Shown here: piece by piece, positions 9,376-17,734 of the stretch
Layout of the letters: each line of letters opens with the position of its first letter
How positions within the stretch are numbered: the stretch's first letter is position 1
Source of the DNA: an uncultured Prochlorococcus sp.
GTDB lineage: Bacteria; Cyanobacteriota; Cyanobacteriia; PCC-6307; Cyanobiaceae
DNA: 33,564 bases
Assembly (NCBI GenBank): GCA_902623195.1
Contig: CACNSV010000008.1
Coordinates: 1-33,564, forward strand
Direction: 5' to 3'
Translations under genes and position numbers: made by a program
The notes under the pieces: model-generated
What the model was told of the DNA's origin: nothing
The model's database searches: none
The model's input: only the letters and a program-made list of their open reading frames with translations

Positions 9376-9407
9376 AACCTCACTTAAATCTCTAAGTGAG
9401 GTTTTTT
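9376..9407 (+). terminator. Rho-independent terminator of psbB-psbT
   Basis: An 11-bp perfect stem, AACCTCACTTA (9376-9386) with TAAGTGAGGTT (9393-9403), has a 6-base loop and is followed by a T run. It begins seven bases after the psbT stop. It is the clearest intrinsic terminator in the window. Confidence 0.95.
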
Positions 9408-9472
9408 ATTGAAGCTTTTCATTGCATACAAAATTGACTAGTATTAGGGGTAACTCTTCATTATTTGACTAG

Positions 9473-9958
9473 ATGCAGTGTCCAAATTGTCAAAATACTG
9501 ATAGCAGAGTTTTAGAATCTAGATCTGCTGACACTGGTAAAAGTGTTAGAAGGAGGAGAGAATGTTTAAATTGCAGTTCAAGATTTACTACCTATGAAAG
9601 GATTGAATCAATGCCAATAGCAGTAATTAAGAAGGATGGAAGTAGAGAACTTTTCAATAAAGATAAACTTATTAAAGGCATTTCGCGTGCTTGCGAGAAA
9701 ACAAGTTTTTCAAGTGAATCTATAATAAATTTTGTTGATTCTATAGAATCACAAATTATTCAAGACTCAAATAAAGATATTAAATCTTCAGAGATTGGAG
9801 AATTAATTCTCGATAATCTTAGAAATGAAAATGAGGTTGCCTACATAAGATTTGCATCGGTTTATAGAAAATTCAATGGAGTGAAGGATTTTATTGCAAC
9901 TCTTCAATCATTGAAAAATACATCCAAGAATGAATTGGCTTCAATTCTCCAAAATTAA
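9473..9958 (+). CDS. nrdR: Transcriptional repressor NrdR
   Basis: NrdR senses ATP/dATP and represses ribonucleotide reductase genes. The 161-residue protein has the N-terminal zinc ribbon (C3-x2-C6 and a second CxxC in ECLNCSSRF near residues 31-34), the RRRR segment and FTTYERIE, then the ATP-cone domain from about residue 49 ([16 protein letters not shown]) to about 140 ([13 protein letters not shown]). Length and start are standard. It stands alone between the psbT terminator and rpsA. I saw no NrdR-box target in the window, as no nrd gene is here. Confidence 0.97.
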   Translation: MQCPNCQNTDSRVLESRSADTGKSVRRRRECLNCSSRFTTYERIESMPIAVIKKDGSRELFNKDKLIKGISRACEKTSFSSESIINFVDSIESQIIQDSNKDIKSSEIGELILDNLRNENEVAYIRFASVYRKFNGVKDFIATLQSLKNTSKNELASILQN

Positions 9959-10054
9959 GCATATTAAAGTGTAGAATATACGGATATTAGTGTATTTATA
10001 TTGCAGGCTGAATACACCTCTTTCTCACTACCTAAGGTAGACTGCTTAAATCAA

Positions 10055-11149
10055 ATGAACGAAAATTCTCCCGAAACATCAACAGAAACAACTGGTGAAG
10101 TAAACACATTAGATGTAAAAGAGGATGAAAAAAATCCAGGGAACACTACGAATCCTGAATTAAATTACAATGATAAAGAAATACCCCCTGCAGACGAATC
10201 CTCTAGTAGAAGAAATAATGATTTAGAAAATGCCGGTTTTACTCAAGAGGAATTTGCTTCATTACTAGGGAAATATGACTATAACTTTAAACCTGGCGAT
10301 CTTGTAAAAGGAACAGTATTCGCTCTCGAACCTAAAGGGGCGATGATAGATATAGGAGCAAAAACTGCAGCATTTATGCCAATGCAAGAAGTCTCAATTA
10401 ATAGAGTCGAGGGATTAAGCGATGTTTTACAGCCCTCTGAATCAAGAGAATTCTTCATCATGACTGAAGAGAATGAAGATGGGCAACTTGCTTTATCAAT
10501 CAGAAGAATTGAATATCAGAGAGCTTGGGAAAGAGTTAGACAATTACAAAAAGAGGATGCAACTATTTATTCTGAAGTTTTTGCGACAAATAGAGGCGGT
10601 GCTTTGGTAAGAGTAGAAGGTTTAAGAGGATTTATACCTGGCTCACATATTAGTGCGCGTAAAATAAAAGAAGATCTTGAAGGAGAATATTTACCATTAA
10701 AATTTTTAGAAGTTGACGAAGAAAGGAACCGATTAGTACTTAGTCATAGGAGAGCTTTAGTTGAGAAAAAGATGAACAGATTAGAAGTTGGCGAAGTAGT
10801 CGTGGGCTCAGTGAAAGGTATTAAACCGTATGGAGCTTTTATAGACATTGGTGGAGTAAGTGGACTGCTACATATTTCTGAAATTAGTCACGAACATATA
10901 GAAACCCCTCATAATATTCTAAACGTTAATGATCAAATGAAAGTCATGATAATAGATTTAGATTCTGAAAGAGGAAGAATTTCACTATCGACAAAAGCTT
11001 TAGAACCTGAACCTGGTGATATGCTCACAGATCCTCAAAAAGTATTCAATAAAGCTGAAGAGATGGCTGCAAAATATAAGCAAATGTTATTTGAACAAAC
11101 AGATGAGAATGAAGGACAATTAGCTGCAACACTGCCAGAAAATGAATAA
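10055..11149 (+). CDS. rpsA: 30S ribosomal protein S1
   Basis: RpsA helps bring mRNA to the 30S subunit. From the ATG at 10055 the protein has 364 residues: an acidic, probably disordered N terminus (1 to about 65) and three S1 OB-fold repeats at about 78-148 (GDLVKGTVFALEPKGAMIDIG), 160-232 and 244-320 (GEVVVGSVKGIKPYGAFIDIG). Three-repeat S1 is the cyanobacterial/chloroplast form, against six in E. coli. An in-frame TTG at 10001 would add 18 residues; I prefer the ATG because the added stretch has no S1-like content and no ribosome site precedes it. The symbol is often given as rpsA1 in this group. Confidence 0.95.
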   Translation: MNENSPETSTETTGEVNTLDVKEDEKNPGNTTNPELNYNDKEIPPADESSSRRNNDLENAGFTQEEFASLLGKYDYNFKPGDLVKGTVFALEPKGAMIDIGAKTAAFMPMQEVSINRVEGLSDVLQPSESREFFIMTEENEDGQLALSIRRIEYQRAWERVRQLQKEDATIYSEVFATNRGGALVRVEGLRGFIPGSHISARKIKEDLEGEYLPLKFLEVDEERNRLVLSHRRALVEKKMNRLEVGEVVVGSVKGIKPYGAFIDIGGVSGLLHISEISHEHIETPHNILNVNDQMKVMIIDLDSERGRISLSTKALEPEPGDMLTDPQKVFNKAEEMAAKYKQMLFEQTDENEGQLAATLPENE

Positions 11150-11303
11150 TTAATTTTTTAATTATTTAAATTAATCAAAATATCATTAAAAAAAATATTA
11201 ATTTTATATCTAATTAAAATGCGCTAAAACATTAAAATAAAGATTAATAAATCAAGAGTTTCTAACTATTTTGTTAACCTAATTTGTATATATAAAAAAT
11301 TAA

Positions 11304-12554
11304 ATGAGCAGCTTTGTATTCACTTCTGAATCAGTGACAGAAGGTCATCCAGATAAAATATGTGATCAAATAAGTGATGCAGTTCTTGATGCTCTTCTTT
11401 TTCAAGATCCCCTTAGCAGAGTTGCATGTGAGACAGTTGTAAATACTGGTCTTTGTTTATTAACAGGAGAGATTACAACTAAAGCAAAAGTTGATTACAT
11501 CAAAATCGCAAGAAATGTTATCGATCAAATTGGGTATAAAGGTTTTAAGGCTGGAGGCTTTGACGCAAATAGTTGTGCCGTTTTAGTTGCTTTAGATGAA
11601 CAATCACCTGATATTGCTCAAGGAGTAGATGAAGCTGATGATAATAACGAGGATTACAAAAATAATATTGGAGCAGGGGATCAAGGAATTATGTTTGGTT
11701 ATGCTTGTGATGAAACACCTGAGCTTATGCCTCTGCCAATTAGCTTGGCACATAGATTAGCTAGACAACTATCAAAAATTAGACATGAAAATATTCTTAA
11801 CTATCTTTTGCCTGATGGGAAAACTCAAGTCAGTGTTAATTATCAAGAAGACAAACCAGAATCAATTAATACAATTTTAATTTCGACACAACATCTACCT
11901 GAAGTAGAAGGATTAACAAATGAAAAAGAAATAAGAGAAAAAATAACCAAAGATCTTTGGGATAAGGTAGTACTGCCTGCTACTTATGACTTAGAGATAA
12001 AACCCCAAAAAGAAAAGACAAGATTTCTCGTCAATCCTACAGGGAAATTTGTAGTAGGAGGACCTCAGGGTGATGCAGGGTTAACTGGTAGAAAAATTAT
12101 TGTTGATACATATGGAGGGTATGCCAGACATGGTGGAGGAGCTTTCTCAGGTAAAGACCCTACTAAAGTTGATCGATCAGCCGCATACGCTGCAAGATAC
12201 GTTGCAAAATCAATTGTTAAAGCAAAATTTGCTAAAAAAGCTGAAGTTCAATTAAGTTATGCAATTGGTGTCGCTAATCCAATATCAATACTTGTAGAAA
12301 CTTTTGGAACTGGAATATATTCTCAAACTGACTTGGTTGAGATTATTAATAATAATTTTGATCTAAGGCCTGCATCAATTTTAGAGGAGTTTGATTTAAG
12401 AAATTTACCTAAGAAAATGGGTGGTGAATTTTTTGTTAAAACTGCAGCTTATGGACATTTTGGGAGAGAAGATTTATCGTTGCCGTGGGAAAATGTAGAT
12501 GAGAAGGTAAATGATTTGATAAAATTTGCCGAAAATTACTCAAAAATTATTTAA
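11304..12554 (+). CDS. metK: S-adenosylmethionine synthetase
   Basis: MetK makes SAM from methionine and ATP in the cytoplasm. The 416-residue protein carries the standard signatures: [20 protein letters not shown] near the N terminus, [12 protein letters not shown] (ATP binding) near residue 122 and [19 protein letters not shown] near residue 275. Full length. The 154-bp leader is A+T only and I see no SAM-riboswitch fold in it. Its stop overlaps the next gene by one base (TAATG), so the sugar kinase is translationally coupled. Confidence 0.98.
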   Translation: MSSFVFTSESVTEGHPDKICDQISDAVLDALLFQDPLSRVACETVVNTGLCLLTGEITTKAKVDYIKIARNVIDQIGYKGFKAGGFDANSCAVLVALDEQSPDIAQGVDEADDNNEDYKNNIGAGDQGIMFGYACDETPELMPLPISLAHRLARQLSKIRHENILNYLLPDGKTQVSVNYQEDKPESINTILISTQHLPEVEGLTNEKEIREKITKDLWDKVVLPATYDLEIKPQKEKTRFLVNPTGKFVVGGPQGDAGLTGRKIIVDTYGGYARHGGGAFSGKDPTKVDRSAAYAARYVAKSIVKAKFAKKAEVQLSYAIGVANPISILVETFGTGIYSQTDLVEIINNNFDLRPASILEEFDLRNLPKKMGGEFFVKTAAYGHFGREDLSLPWENVDEKVNDLIKFAENYSKII

Positions 12555-13786
12555 TGAATACTGAATATTTTGGGGGCTTAGATTTTGGATCTAGCGGAGC
12601 CAGAATATCTATCATTAATTGTTCCAAAGAGATCATCTTTGAAGATTCTTGTTACTATGATGCCGAATTTAAAAATCCAGAAGGGTGGATAAATTCGTGT
12701 ATTAAATTATTTGAAGGAATACCACTTGAAATAAGAATAAATATTTCAAGATTATCTATTTCTGGGACTTCGGGAACACTTGTCCCTTGTGGAACTAATG
12801 GTGTTAATTTAGGAAATTCAATACCTTATAACGAAGCGTGTACTTCAAATTCTAAAAAACTAAATTTAATTGCTGGAGATAATAAATTCTTAAATAATCC
12901 GTATAGCAGCTTGGCAAAAGCGATTAAATTAATCGATACTTTTGGTGAAGATATTATTTTAAGGCATCAATCAGATTGGTTATCAGGATGGTTTTTAAAT
13001 GATTGGAGATACGGCGAAGAAGGTAACAATGTAAAACTTGGTTGGAGTATTGCAAGCAAATCATGGCCAGAAATTTTTGATTCATTTCCCTTGAAAAAAT
13101 CAATCCCAATAATAAAAAAAAGTGGAAGCATTTTAGGAAAAATTAATCAATCAATCGCAAATTTACTTGGAACTAGTGAGCATCTTTTAATAATTGCTGG
13201 AACAACTGATTCAAATGCAGCTTTTATAGCTGCTGAAGTAAAAGACAATGAGGGATTGACAATCTTAGGTACAACAATTGTTTTAAAAAAAATAATTAAA
13301 AAAACTTTTAGCCACCCTGGTATTACAATGCATAAAGTTAATGGTGAATGGATATGTGGTGGATCTTCAAACGCTGGCTGTGGGGTTTTATCAAAATTTT
13401 TCTCTGATTTAGAAATTAAAGAATTAAGTCAACAAATCAATCCAAGAAATAAAACAACTCTAAATTATCTCCCTTTAAACTCGCCAGGTGAAAGATTCCC
13501 CAATGATGATCCATACTTAAAGCCAATTATTGAACCGAGGCCTGTAAGTGATGCATTATTTCTTCATGGATTACTTGAGGGTTTAGCGAAGATTGAATTA
13601 AATGGATGGCGAAAACTTAAAACTCTATCAGGATATTTTCCAAACAAAATAATTACGATAGGAGGTGGTTCAAAAAATCCCCAGTGGAAATCAATCAGAG
13701 AGAACACACTAAAAATACCTATTATTAACTCCAATAAATCAACTTCATTTGGTTCAGCGCTTATTGCTTTACACTCTGTTTTTTAA
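12554..13786 (+). CDS. FGGY-family sugar kinase (cyanobacterial D-ribulokinase/xylulokinase-like)
   Basis: The 410-residue protein has the FGGY/actin-like fold markers: a phosphate-1 loop LDFGSSGARISII at residues 8-20, a GTSGTLVPC loop near residue 74, a phosphate-2 loop AGTTDSNAAF near residue 218 and the adenosine motif GGGSKNPQW near residue 373. Cyanobacterial proteins of this type and their plant homologue XK-1 act on D-ribulose rather than xylulose; that specificity is inferred here from family and host. It shares one base with the metK stop. The tRNA-Phe gene and the accessory region begin 108 bp later. Confidence 0.85.
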   Translation: MNTEYFGGLDFGSSGARISIINCSKEIIFEDSCYYDAEFKNPEGWINSCIKLFEGIPLEIRINISRLSISGTSGTLVPCGTNGVNLGNSIPYNEACTSNSKKLNLIAGDNKFLNNPYSSLAKAIKLIDTFGEDIILRHQSDWLSGWFLNDWRYGEEGNNVKLGWSIASKSWPEIFDSFPLKKSIPIIKKSGSILGKINQSIANLLGTSEHLLIIAGTTDSNAAFIAAEVKDNEGLTILGTTIVLKKIIKKTFSHPGITMHKVNGEWICGGSSNAGCGVLSKFFSDLEIKELSQQINPRNKTTLNYLPLNSPGERFPNDDPYLKPIIEPRPVSDALFLHGLLEGLAKIELNGWRKLKTLSGYFPNKIITIGGGSKNPQWKSIRENTLKIPIINSNKSTSFGSALIALHSVF

Positions 13787-13894
13787 AATTCTTATAATTT
13801 AATTATTTAATTTTCTTCAAATAAACATAATTCATAAACAATTTATTGAGAGGGGGTTCCGCAAATTACATTCACTATCTAAAGTATTAATAAG

Positions 13895-13967
13895 GCCGGG
13901 ATAGCTCAGTTGGTAGAGCAGGCGACTGAAAATCGCCGTGTCCCCAGTTCAAATCTGGGTCCTGGCA
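13895..13967 (+). tRNA. trnF: tRNA-Phe(GAA)
   Basis: Complete 73-nt cloverleaf. The acceptor GCCGGGA pairs with TCCTGGC (one G-T) and is followed by discriminator A. The D arm is GCTC/GAGC. The anticodon stem GGCGA/TCGCC holds loop CTGAAAA with GAA at 13928-13930. The T arm is CCCAG/CTGGG with loop TTCAAAT. It marks the left edge of the accessory region, consistent with tRNA genes as island boundaries in Prochlorococcus. Confidence 0.97.
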
Positions 13968-13998
13968 CCTCTATTCTTTATATGAATGGGGACAAATT

Positions 13999-14024
13999 AG
14001 CACTCCTTAGGGGGTGCTTTTTTG
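13999..14024 (+). terminator. Terminator behind tRNA-Phe
   Basis: The stem AGCACTCC (13999-14006) pairs with GGGGTGCT (14011-14018), with one G-T pair and a 4-base loop, followed by six T. It lies 32 bp behind the tRNA end. Confidence 0.88.
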
Positions 14025-14337
14025 TGCAAAAAATTAGTTGCAACAAGGGTTTGATAAGTATCAATCGATACTTTTACAAGGTATAAGCAAGCATTTCGAA
14101 AAGAAAAAAGTGATACAAAATTTGCAGTACATTTGCAGTACACAATTTGTAGCTCTGCTTACCTGACTCATTTCAAAACCTGCTCAAATTAAGAATAAAT
14201 TTTTTGTCGTACGAGGTATACATAGATATCTGATTTTTATCCGACAGAAATAGCTACAAAAAGCTAAGTAACAGGGTGGGGTAAAAGGCTAAACGACACT
14301 CTAGCTCTAAGGTCTAGACATAGATACGACACTTATC
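14025..14337. other. Gene-free stretch before the recombinase, with dyads and a tandem repeat
   Basis: No convincing coding frame. It contains an inverted repeat AGTATC-AATC-GATACT at 14057-14072, a tandem 11-bp repeat at 14120-14141, an AGATATCT palindrome near 14226, and an 8-bp inverted pair TGATAAGT (14052-14059) / ACTTATCA (14331-14338) that brackets the whole gap, the right half touching the recombinase start. These could be recombinase or repressor binding sites; this is inference. Confidence 0.5.
14120..14141 (+). repeat. Perfect tandem 11-bp repeat (ATTTGCAGTAC x2)
   Basis: Two adjacent perfect copies of ATTTGCAGTAC, 153 bp past the tRNA-Phe end and behind its terminator. The 11-bp period places the same face of the helix twice, as in integrase arm-type sites. 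I found no further copy of the pair in the window. Confidence 0.85.
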
Positions 14338-14895
14338 ATGAAAGTTGGTTATGCAAGAGTTAGCAGTATTGATGGCAGTCAAGAAACTGGTCTCGATACT
14401 CAAGTTGAAATCCTAAAAAGACATGGGGTTGAACGTATATTTTCTGAATCTCAAAGCGGTACATCAAGAGATAAGAGACTTCAGTTGAAGGAGTGCTTGG
14501 AGTTCATGAGAGAGGGAGATGAGTTTACCTTTACAAGGGTTGATAGGGTTTGTAGGAACTCACTTGATCTTCAATTATTAGTGAAGGATTTATGCGATAG
14601 AGGTATAACTTTGACTGCGACTGAGCAACCTATTTCGACTAAAGATGCAACATCAAAATGCTTCTTAGATATGTTGGGCGTCTTCGCTGAATTAGAAACT
14701 AACCTACGTAGAGAAAGACAGTTAGAAGGTATTCAACGTGCAAAAGAGAAAGGTGTTTATAAGGGTGGTAAGAAAAAAATTAATGTTGAACAAATCAAGT
14801 TATTGAAAAGTGAAGGTCAAGGTGCAACCGCTATTGCAAGGCAAGTTGGATGTCATAGAGATAGTGTTTATCGCTTGCTAAAGCAGGAGGCATAA
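14338..14895 (+). CDS. Serine recombinase (resolvase/invertase family)
   Basis: A 185-residue small serine recombinase. The N-terminal catalytic domain (1 to about 120) has YARVSS with the likely nucleophile S9, the arginine motifs TRVDRVCRNSLDL near residue 65 and the long E helix GVFAELETNLRRERQLEG near residue 119. A C-terminal helix-turn-helix (about 148-182, GATAIARQVGCHRDSVYRLL) would bind the crossover site. The frame is intact, so the enzyme may be active. It lies 370 bp behind tRNA-Phe and before the tRNA-Pro fragments. Small serine recombinases usually resolve or invert DNA rather than target tRNA genes, so it need not be the enzyme that formed the tRNA-Pro repeats. Confidence 0.93.
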   Translation: MKVGYARVSSIDGSQETGLDTQVEILKRHGVERIFSESQSGTSRDKRLQLKECLEFMREGDEFTFTRVDRVCRNSLDLQLLVKDLCDRGITLTATEQPISTKDATSKCFLDMLGVFAELETNLRRERQLEGIQRAKEKGVYKGGKKKINVEQIKLLKSEGQGATAIARQVGCHRDSVYRLLKQEA

Positions 14896-15115
14896 TAAAA
14901 TGAATATATCTCTGTATCAAGAAAGTTGTATGGCTTTTATTCCTTGCACGCTTTACTGTTCGAAGATTTCTAAGAGATCTGTAAATTGACCAAAACATAA
15001 TGAATATTATGTAAAAAAAATAACCTAAAAAGAGGAAAGTTTTTTTAATTCATTTGCTAAATATCTTTTTCTAATTTAATAGCGGTCATCTTTGCACTTA
15101 CTCTATTTTGGTATA

Positions 15116-15183
15116 GTCACAAATTGAGTAGCGGGTGCTTTGGGAGCACTAGGTCGCAGGTTCGAATCCTGTCGCCCCGACTC
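15116..15183 (+). pseudogene. tRNA-Pro(UGG) 3' fragment, copy 1 (att-like)
   Basis: A 3' half of tRNA-Pro: an anticodon arm GGTGC-TTTGGGA-GCACT with TGG, the T arm GCAGG-TTCGAAT-CCTGT and the 3' acceptor strand CGCCCCG plus discriminator A at 15180. The 5' acceptor strand and most of the D arm are missing, so it cannot fold as a tRNA. Bases 15133-15183 are identical to copy 2 at 17614-17664, and the 17 bases before are similar but not identical. Such a 3' tRNA remnant is the expected scar of integration at a tRNA gene. The full tRNA-Pro gene is not in the window. Confidence 0.9.
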
Positions 15184-15200
15184 TTATAATCCAAGTAAAA

Positions 15201-15226
15201 GACAGGTTTCCCAGCCTGTCTTTTTT
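15201..15226 (+). terminator. Terminator carried with tRNA-Pro fragment 1
   Basis: The stem GACAGG (15201-15206) pairs with CCTGTC (15215-15220) and is followed by six T, 20 bp past the tRNA end. The same arrangement recurs behind fragment 2, so the duplicated block is tRNA 3' end plus terminator. Confidence 0.85.
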
Positions 15227-15254
15227 AATGCTAGAAAATAAGAAACCTGAGACT

Positions 15255-15275
15255 TAGCGATTATATAGCGATTAT
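15255..15275 (+). repeat. Left tandem 11-bp repeat TAGCGATTAT x2
   Basis: TAGCGATTAT occurs at 15255-15264 and 15266-15275, an 11-bp period, 75 bp inside tRNA-Pro fragment 1. The same pair recurs in the same orientation at 17477-17497, just inside fragment 2, and both are followed by related bases ending in TGCTGCATTA or CTGCATTA. Confidence 0.88.
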
Positions 15276-15370
15276 TTGCATAACCCTGCTGCATTAAAAC
15301 TATTTTTGTATTGATTTATCTTGTAATTTTTTTATTAAAATGATACTTTTAATAAGAATTTTTTTTCACA

Positions 15371-16492
15371 TTGAAGTCTCCAAAATTATTCGCATATTTT
15401 TATTTAATTTTTGGTTCTATATTGCCCCTCTTAGCTAACGAATACAAATTTGAAGAAATCAAATTTGATCAAGTTAAATATAAACAAGACATATATATAC
15501 CAAAAGACAAATTAGATAAATACATTATTGATGCATCTATTTATGCCACTAAGTTTGTTCCATTAATGAATAATGGCGCAAATGGAAGTGAATATACAAA
15601 TATCATTGCTAATGATGGTAAAAGGAAATTAGTTGATGCTGGATTTAACTTTGCAAATTCAAAAGCTAATAGTCAGATCCAAAAGATTCCATTTTTTGCA
15701 CAAACAACAGTCAATATTTCTGGAGGAACAGAATCAGATACAAGTTTCTCCGTTAATAGCTTGATGAAACTTGGAGAACTTGCAAAAGATAATGAAGGGG
15801 ATCTTAAAACTCTTGCTTTTTCTCAAGCAAGATTTGCAACTGCGACTAATGCAGATGGATCCACAACAAACTTAGGTTTAGGAATAAGACATCGTCCTGA
15901 CGATGAATCAATGGTTGGAGCAAATGCTTTCTGGGATTACAGAATGACCGATTACAGTGATGCTCATAGCAGACTTGGACTTGGTGGAGAATATTTTTGG
16001 AAAGATTTTGAATTAAGAAACAATTGGTATGTGTCCATAACAGATGAAAAATCTGTCACCATTGATGGCACTTCTTACTCAGAAAGAGTAGTACCAGGAT
16101 GGGATGTAGAAGTTGGTTATAGATTACCTAATAATCCAGAGATAGCTTTTTTTGTAAGAGGATTTAACTGGGACTATAAAAATACACAAGACAATTCTGG
16201 AATAGAGGGTTCTGTTAGCTGGCAAGCTACACCTCATGTAGGTCTAGAAGCTTATGTATCCAATGAAATTGCTGCAGCATCTACAACCGTAAATACTTCT
16301 CTACCAGGTACAGATGAAACATTCTTTGGTTTAAGAATGAACATCACAGGCAATCCTGTGAAGTATGAGACAGCAAATTACAAGAAAAATATGATTACTC
16401 AAATGACTCAGCCAGTAAAGCGTAAATATAATGTTCTTTTAGAAAGATATGGAGCTACTGATGGCTGGACAGCGAGGGTCAAAACTAAATAA
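15371..16492 (+). CDS. Inverse autotransporter (intimin/invasin-type) beta-barrel protein without passenger
   Basis: The 373-residue protein has an N-terminal signal peptide (hydrophobic stretch to about residue 22, ending LLANEY), a periplasmic region of about 100 residues, and a barrel region at about 145-335 with intimin/invasin beta-domain features: NLGLGIRHRPDDESMVGANA, a following YSDAHSRLGLGGEYFW, then GWDVEVGYRLP and a run of amphipathic strands. After the barrel comes VKRKYNVLLERYG near residues 349-361, resembling the alpha-helical linker that plugs intimin barrels. The protein then ends, where intimin would carry its Ig-like passenger. The start is TTG at 15371; no nearby ATG keeps the signal peptide. 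The next gene begins 9 bp later and is also exported. Barrel assignment is by pattern, not by search. Confidence 0.82.
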   Translation: MKSPKLFAYFYLIFGSILPLLANEYKFEEIKFDQVKYKQDIYIPKDKLDKYIIDASIYATKFVPLMNNGANGSEYTNIIANDGKRKLVDAGFNFANSKANSQIQKIPFFAQTTVNISGGTESDTSFSVNSLMKLGELAKDNEGDLKTLAFSQARFATATNADGSTTNLGLGIRHRPDDESMVGANAFWDYRMTDYSDAHSRLGLGGEYFWKDFELRNNWYVSITDEKSVTIDGTSYSERVVPGWDVEVGYRLPNNPEIAFFVRGFNWDYKNTQDNSGIEGSVSWQATPHVGLEAYVSNEIAAASTTVNTSLPGTDETFFGLRMNITGNPVKYETANYKKNMITQMTQPVKRKYNVLLERYGATDGWTARVKTK

Positions 16493-16501
16493 AAGCTATC
16501 A

Positions 16502-17413
16502 ATGAAAAATTACACTCTCAAAAAAATGAAAAATTTACTTATTCGAACAACTGCTTCACTTTCAATTTTTTCTTTAAGCCTTTTTAATGCAAAACCTGTT
16601 TTAACAGATACATATGTTTATGGGTCAAATTCAACGAGGCCTGACTCTCTGAAAGTAACTTTCTATCAATTAGGTTTGAGCAATTCTGATTTCACAAAAT
16701 TGTTTCCGGTACTAAATAGTACTACGGGGGTAGAAGTTGATATAGCTGATGAAAATTCCGTTAATAATATGATTACTAATGTCAAACCTATTCCTGGAAC
16801 ATTTACACACTTATATTCTGTTATTTCAAATACTTATAAAGTAAAAGGCTCCTCGAACGGTTGTTATACAAAAAGTGTAAATGTAAATCATACTGATAGT
16901 GTTTTCCAAACTAGTAAAGCAACAAAAAATGGTGCAAACTGGTTAGAAGAAAATAATGTCCCAACACCATATAATTTCGATGCTTGGCCAGCTGGGACCA
17001 CAAACTCAAGTGAATTTGGAGAGGCTACCCTAACAGAGCAAGTATTTGGGGTTGGTCCAGATGGTGAGAGTGATCAGCCAACGGCCAATGATGCTTATGG
17101 CCCCTTAAAACCTTCAACTAATATTTCAGTAGGGGGTAATGAAGTCAAATCTGCAGTAATTTATCTAACTAATAGCAGTGCACCCACTGATTATGTCCCT
17201 GGAGATACTTTACGCGCCAACATTCCTGCAGCATCAACAAGAGATAGGGCATTGTATTTAGGGGAGTTATCCTCATCAGTTGTTGTTGAAGATGGATCTA
17301 AAGGAGTTGTTCAAATATACTTTGATTACTCGAATGGATTAGCTTTTGATGATGACTGCGATGCAGTCAAATTTAATAGTGGAGATTTTGATATGAGCGT
17401 TATTACTGAATAA
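16502..17413 (+). CDS. Exported protein of unknown function, partner gene of the inverse autotransporter
   Basis: A 303-residue protein with a signal peptide: basic N terminus MKNYTLKKMKNLLIR, hydrophobic core to about residue 30, likely cut near residue 36. An internal ATG at codon 9 could also serve. The mature part is rich in Ser, Thr, Asn, Asp and Gly and probably beta-structured, with two cysteines (SNGCYTK near residue 117 and DDDCDA near 289) that could pair. I recognise no domain. It starts 9 bp behind the barrel gene, so they form an operon lying alone between the two tRNA-Pro fragments. A cell-surface or secreted role is likely; a direct partnership with the barrel is inference. Confidence 0.75.
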   Translation: MKNYTLKKMKNLLIRTTASLSIFSLSLFNAKPVLTDTYVYGSNSTRPDSLKVTFYQLGLSNSDFTKLFPVLNSTTGVEVDIADENSVNNMITNVKPIPGTFTHLYSVISNTYKVKGSSNGCYTKSVNVNHTDSVFQTSKATKNGANWLEENNVPTPYNFDAWPAGTTNSSEFGEATLTEQVFGVGPDGESDQPTANDAYGPLKPSTNISVGGNEVKSAVIYLTNSSAPTDYVPGDTLRANIPAASTRDRALYLGELSSSVVVEDGSKGVVQIYFDYSNGLAFDDDCDAVKFNSGDFDMSVITE

Positions 17414-17476
17414 GAACCTATGAAATATTTTTAAAACAAACTTTTAGTTTTCATTTAAAAATTAATTAAAAGCTCT

Positions 17477-17497
17477 TAGCGATTATTTAGCGATTAA
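17477..17497 (+). repeat. Right tandem 11-bp repeat TAGCGATTAW x2
   Basis: TAGCGATTAT at 17477-17486 and TAGCGATTAA at 17488-17497 repeat the left pair at 15255-15275 with the same period and orientation. It lies 117 bp before the identical core of tRNA-Pro fragment 2, inside the element. Confidence 0.88.
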
Positions 17498-17596
17498 ATG
17501 CATTGCAGTGCTATACCTTGCTGCATTATGAGACTCACATTAATTCTAGTCATACCAACTCATAAGCTATAGCCTCACTTCGATCTTATGGATACT

Positions 17597-17664
17597 GTCG
17601 CAAATTGCGTACTGGGTGCTTTGGGAGCACTAGGTCGCAGGTTCGAATCCTGTCGCCCCGACTC
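17597..17664 (+). pseudogene. tRNA-Pro(UGG) 3' fragment, copy 2 (att-like)
   Basis: Same content as copy 1: anticodon arm with TGG, T arm and 3' acceptor strand with discriminator A at 17661, and no 5' half. 17614-17664 is identical to 15133-15183; the offset is 2481 bp. The upstream 17 bases match with several substitutions, so the two copies have been apart for some time or came from different donors. Confidence 0.9.
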
Positions 17665-17681
17665 ACTAAATCCAAGTGCTA

Positions 17682-17707
17682 GGCAGGTTCCCCAAGCCTG
17701 TCTTTTT
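17682..17707 (+). terminator. Terminator carried with tRNA-Pro fragment 2
   Basis: The stem GGCAGG pairs with CCTGTC (one G-T pair) around a TTCCCCAAG-type loop and is followed by T6. It corresponds to the terminator behind fragment 1 with substitutions in stem and loop. Confidence 0.8.
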
Positions 17708-17734
17708 TATTTGTTTTCATTCTCAGATGAGAAA

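Noticed and set aside
10001..10054. Upstream TTG start for rpsA
   Set aside because: The extra 18 residues have no family support and no ribosome site is visible; the ATG at 10055 is preferred.
11150..11303. Possible SAM riboswitch ahead of metK
   Set aside because: The leader is nearly all A and T and shows neither the paired stems nor the conserved bases of a known SAM riboswitch class.
14900..14989. 29-codon frame behind the serine recombinase
   Set aside because: It is short, has no recognisable motif or clear ribosome site, and lies in DNA leading to the tRNA-Pro fragment; not enough support for a gene.
15116..15183. A functional tRNA-Pro gene
   Set aside because: Anticodon and T arms are present but the 5' acceptor strand and most of the D arm are missing in both copies, so neither can fold as a tRNA.
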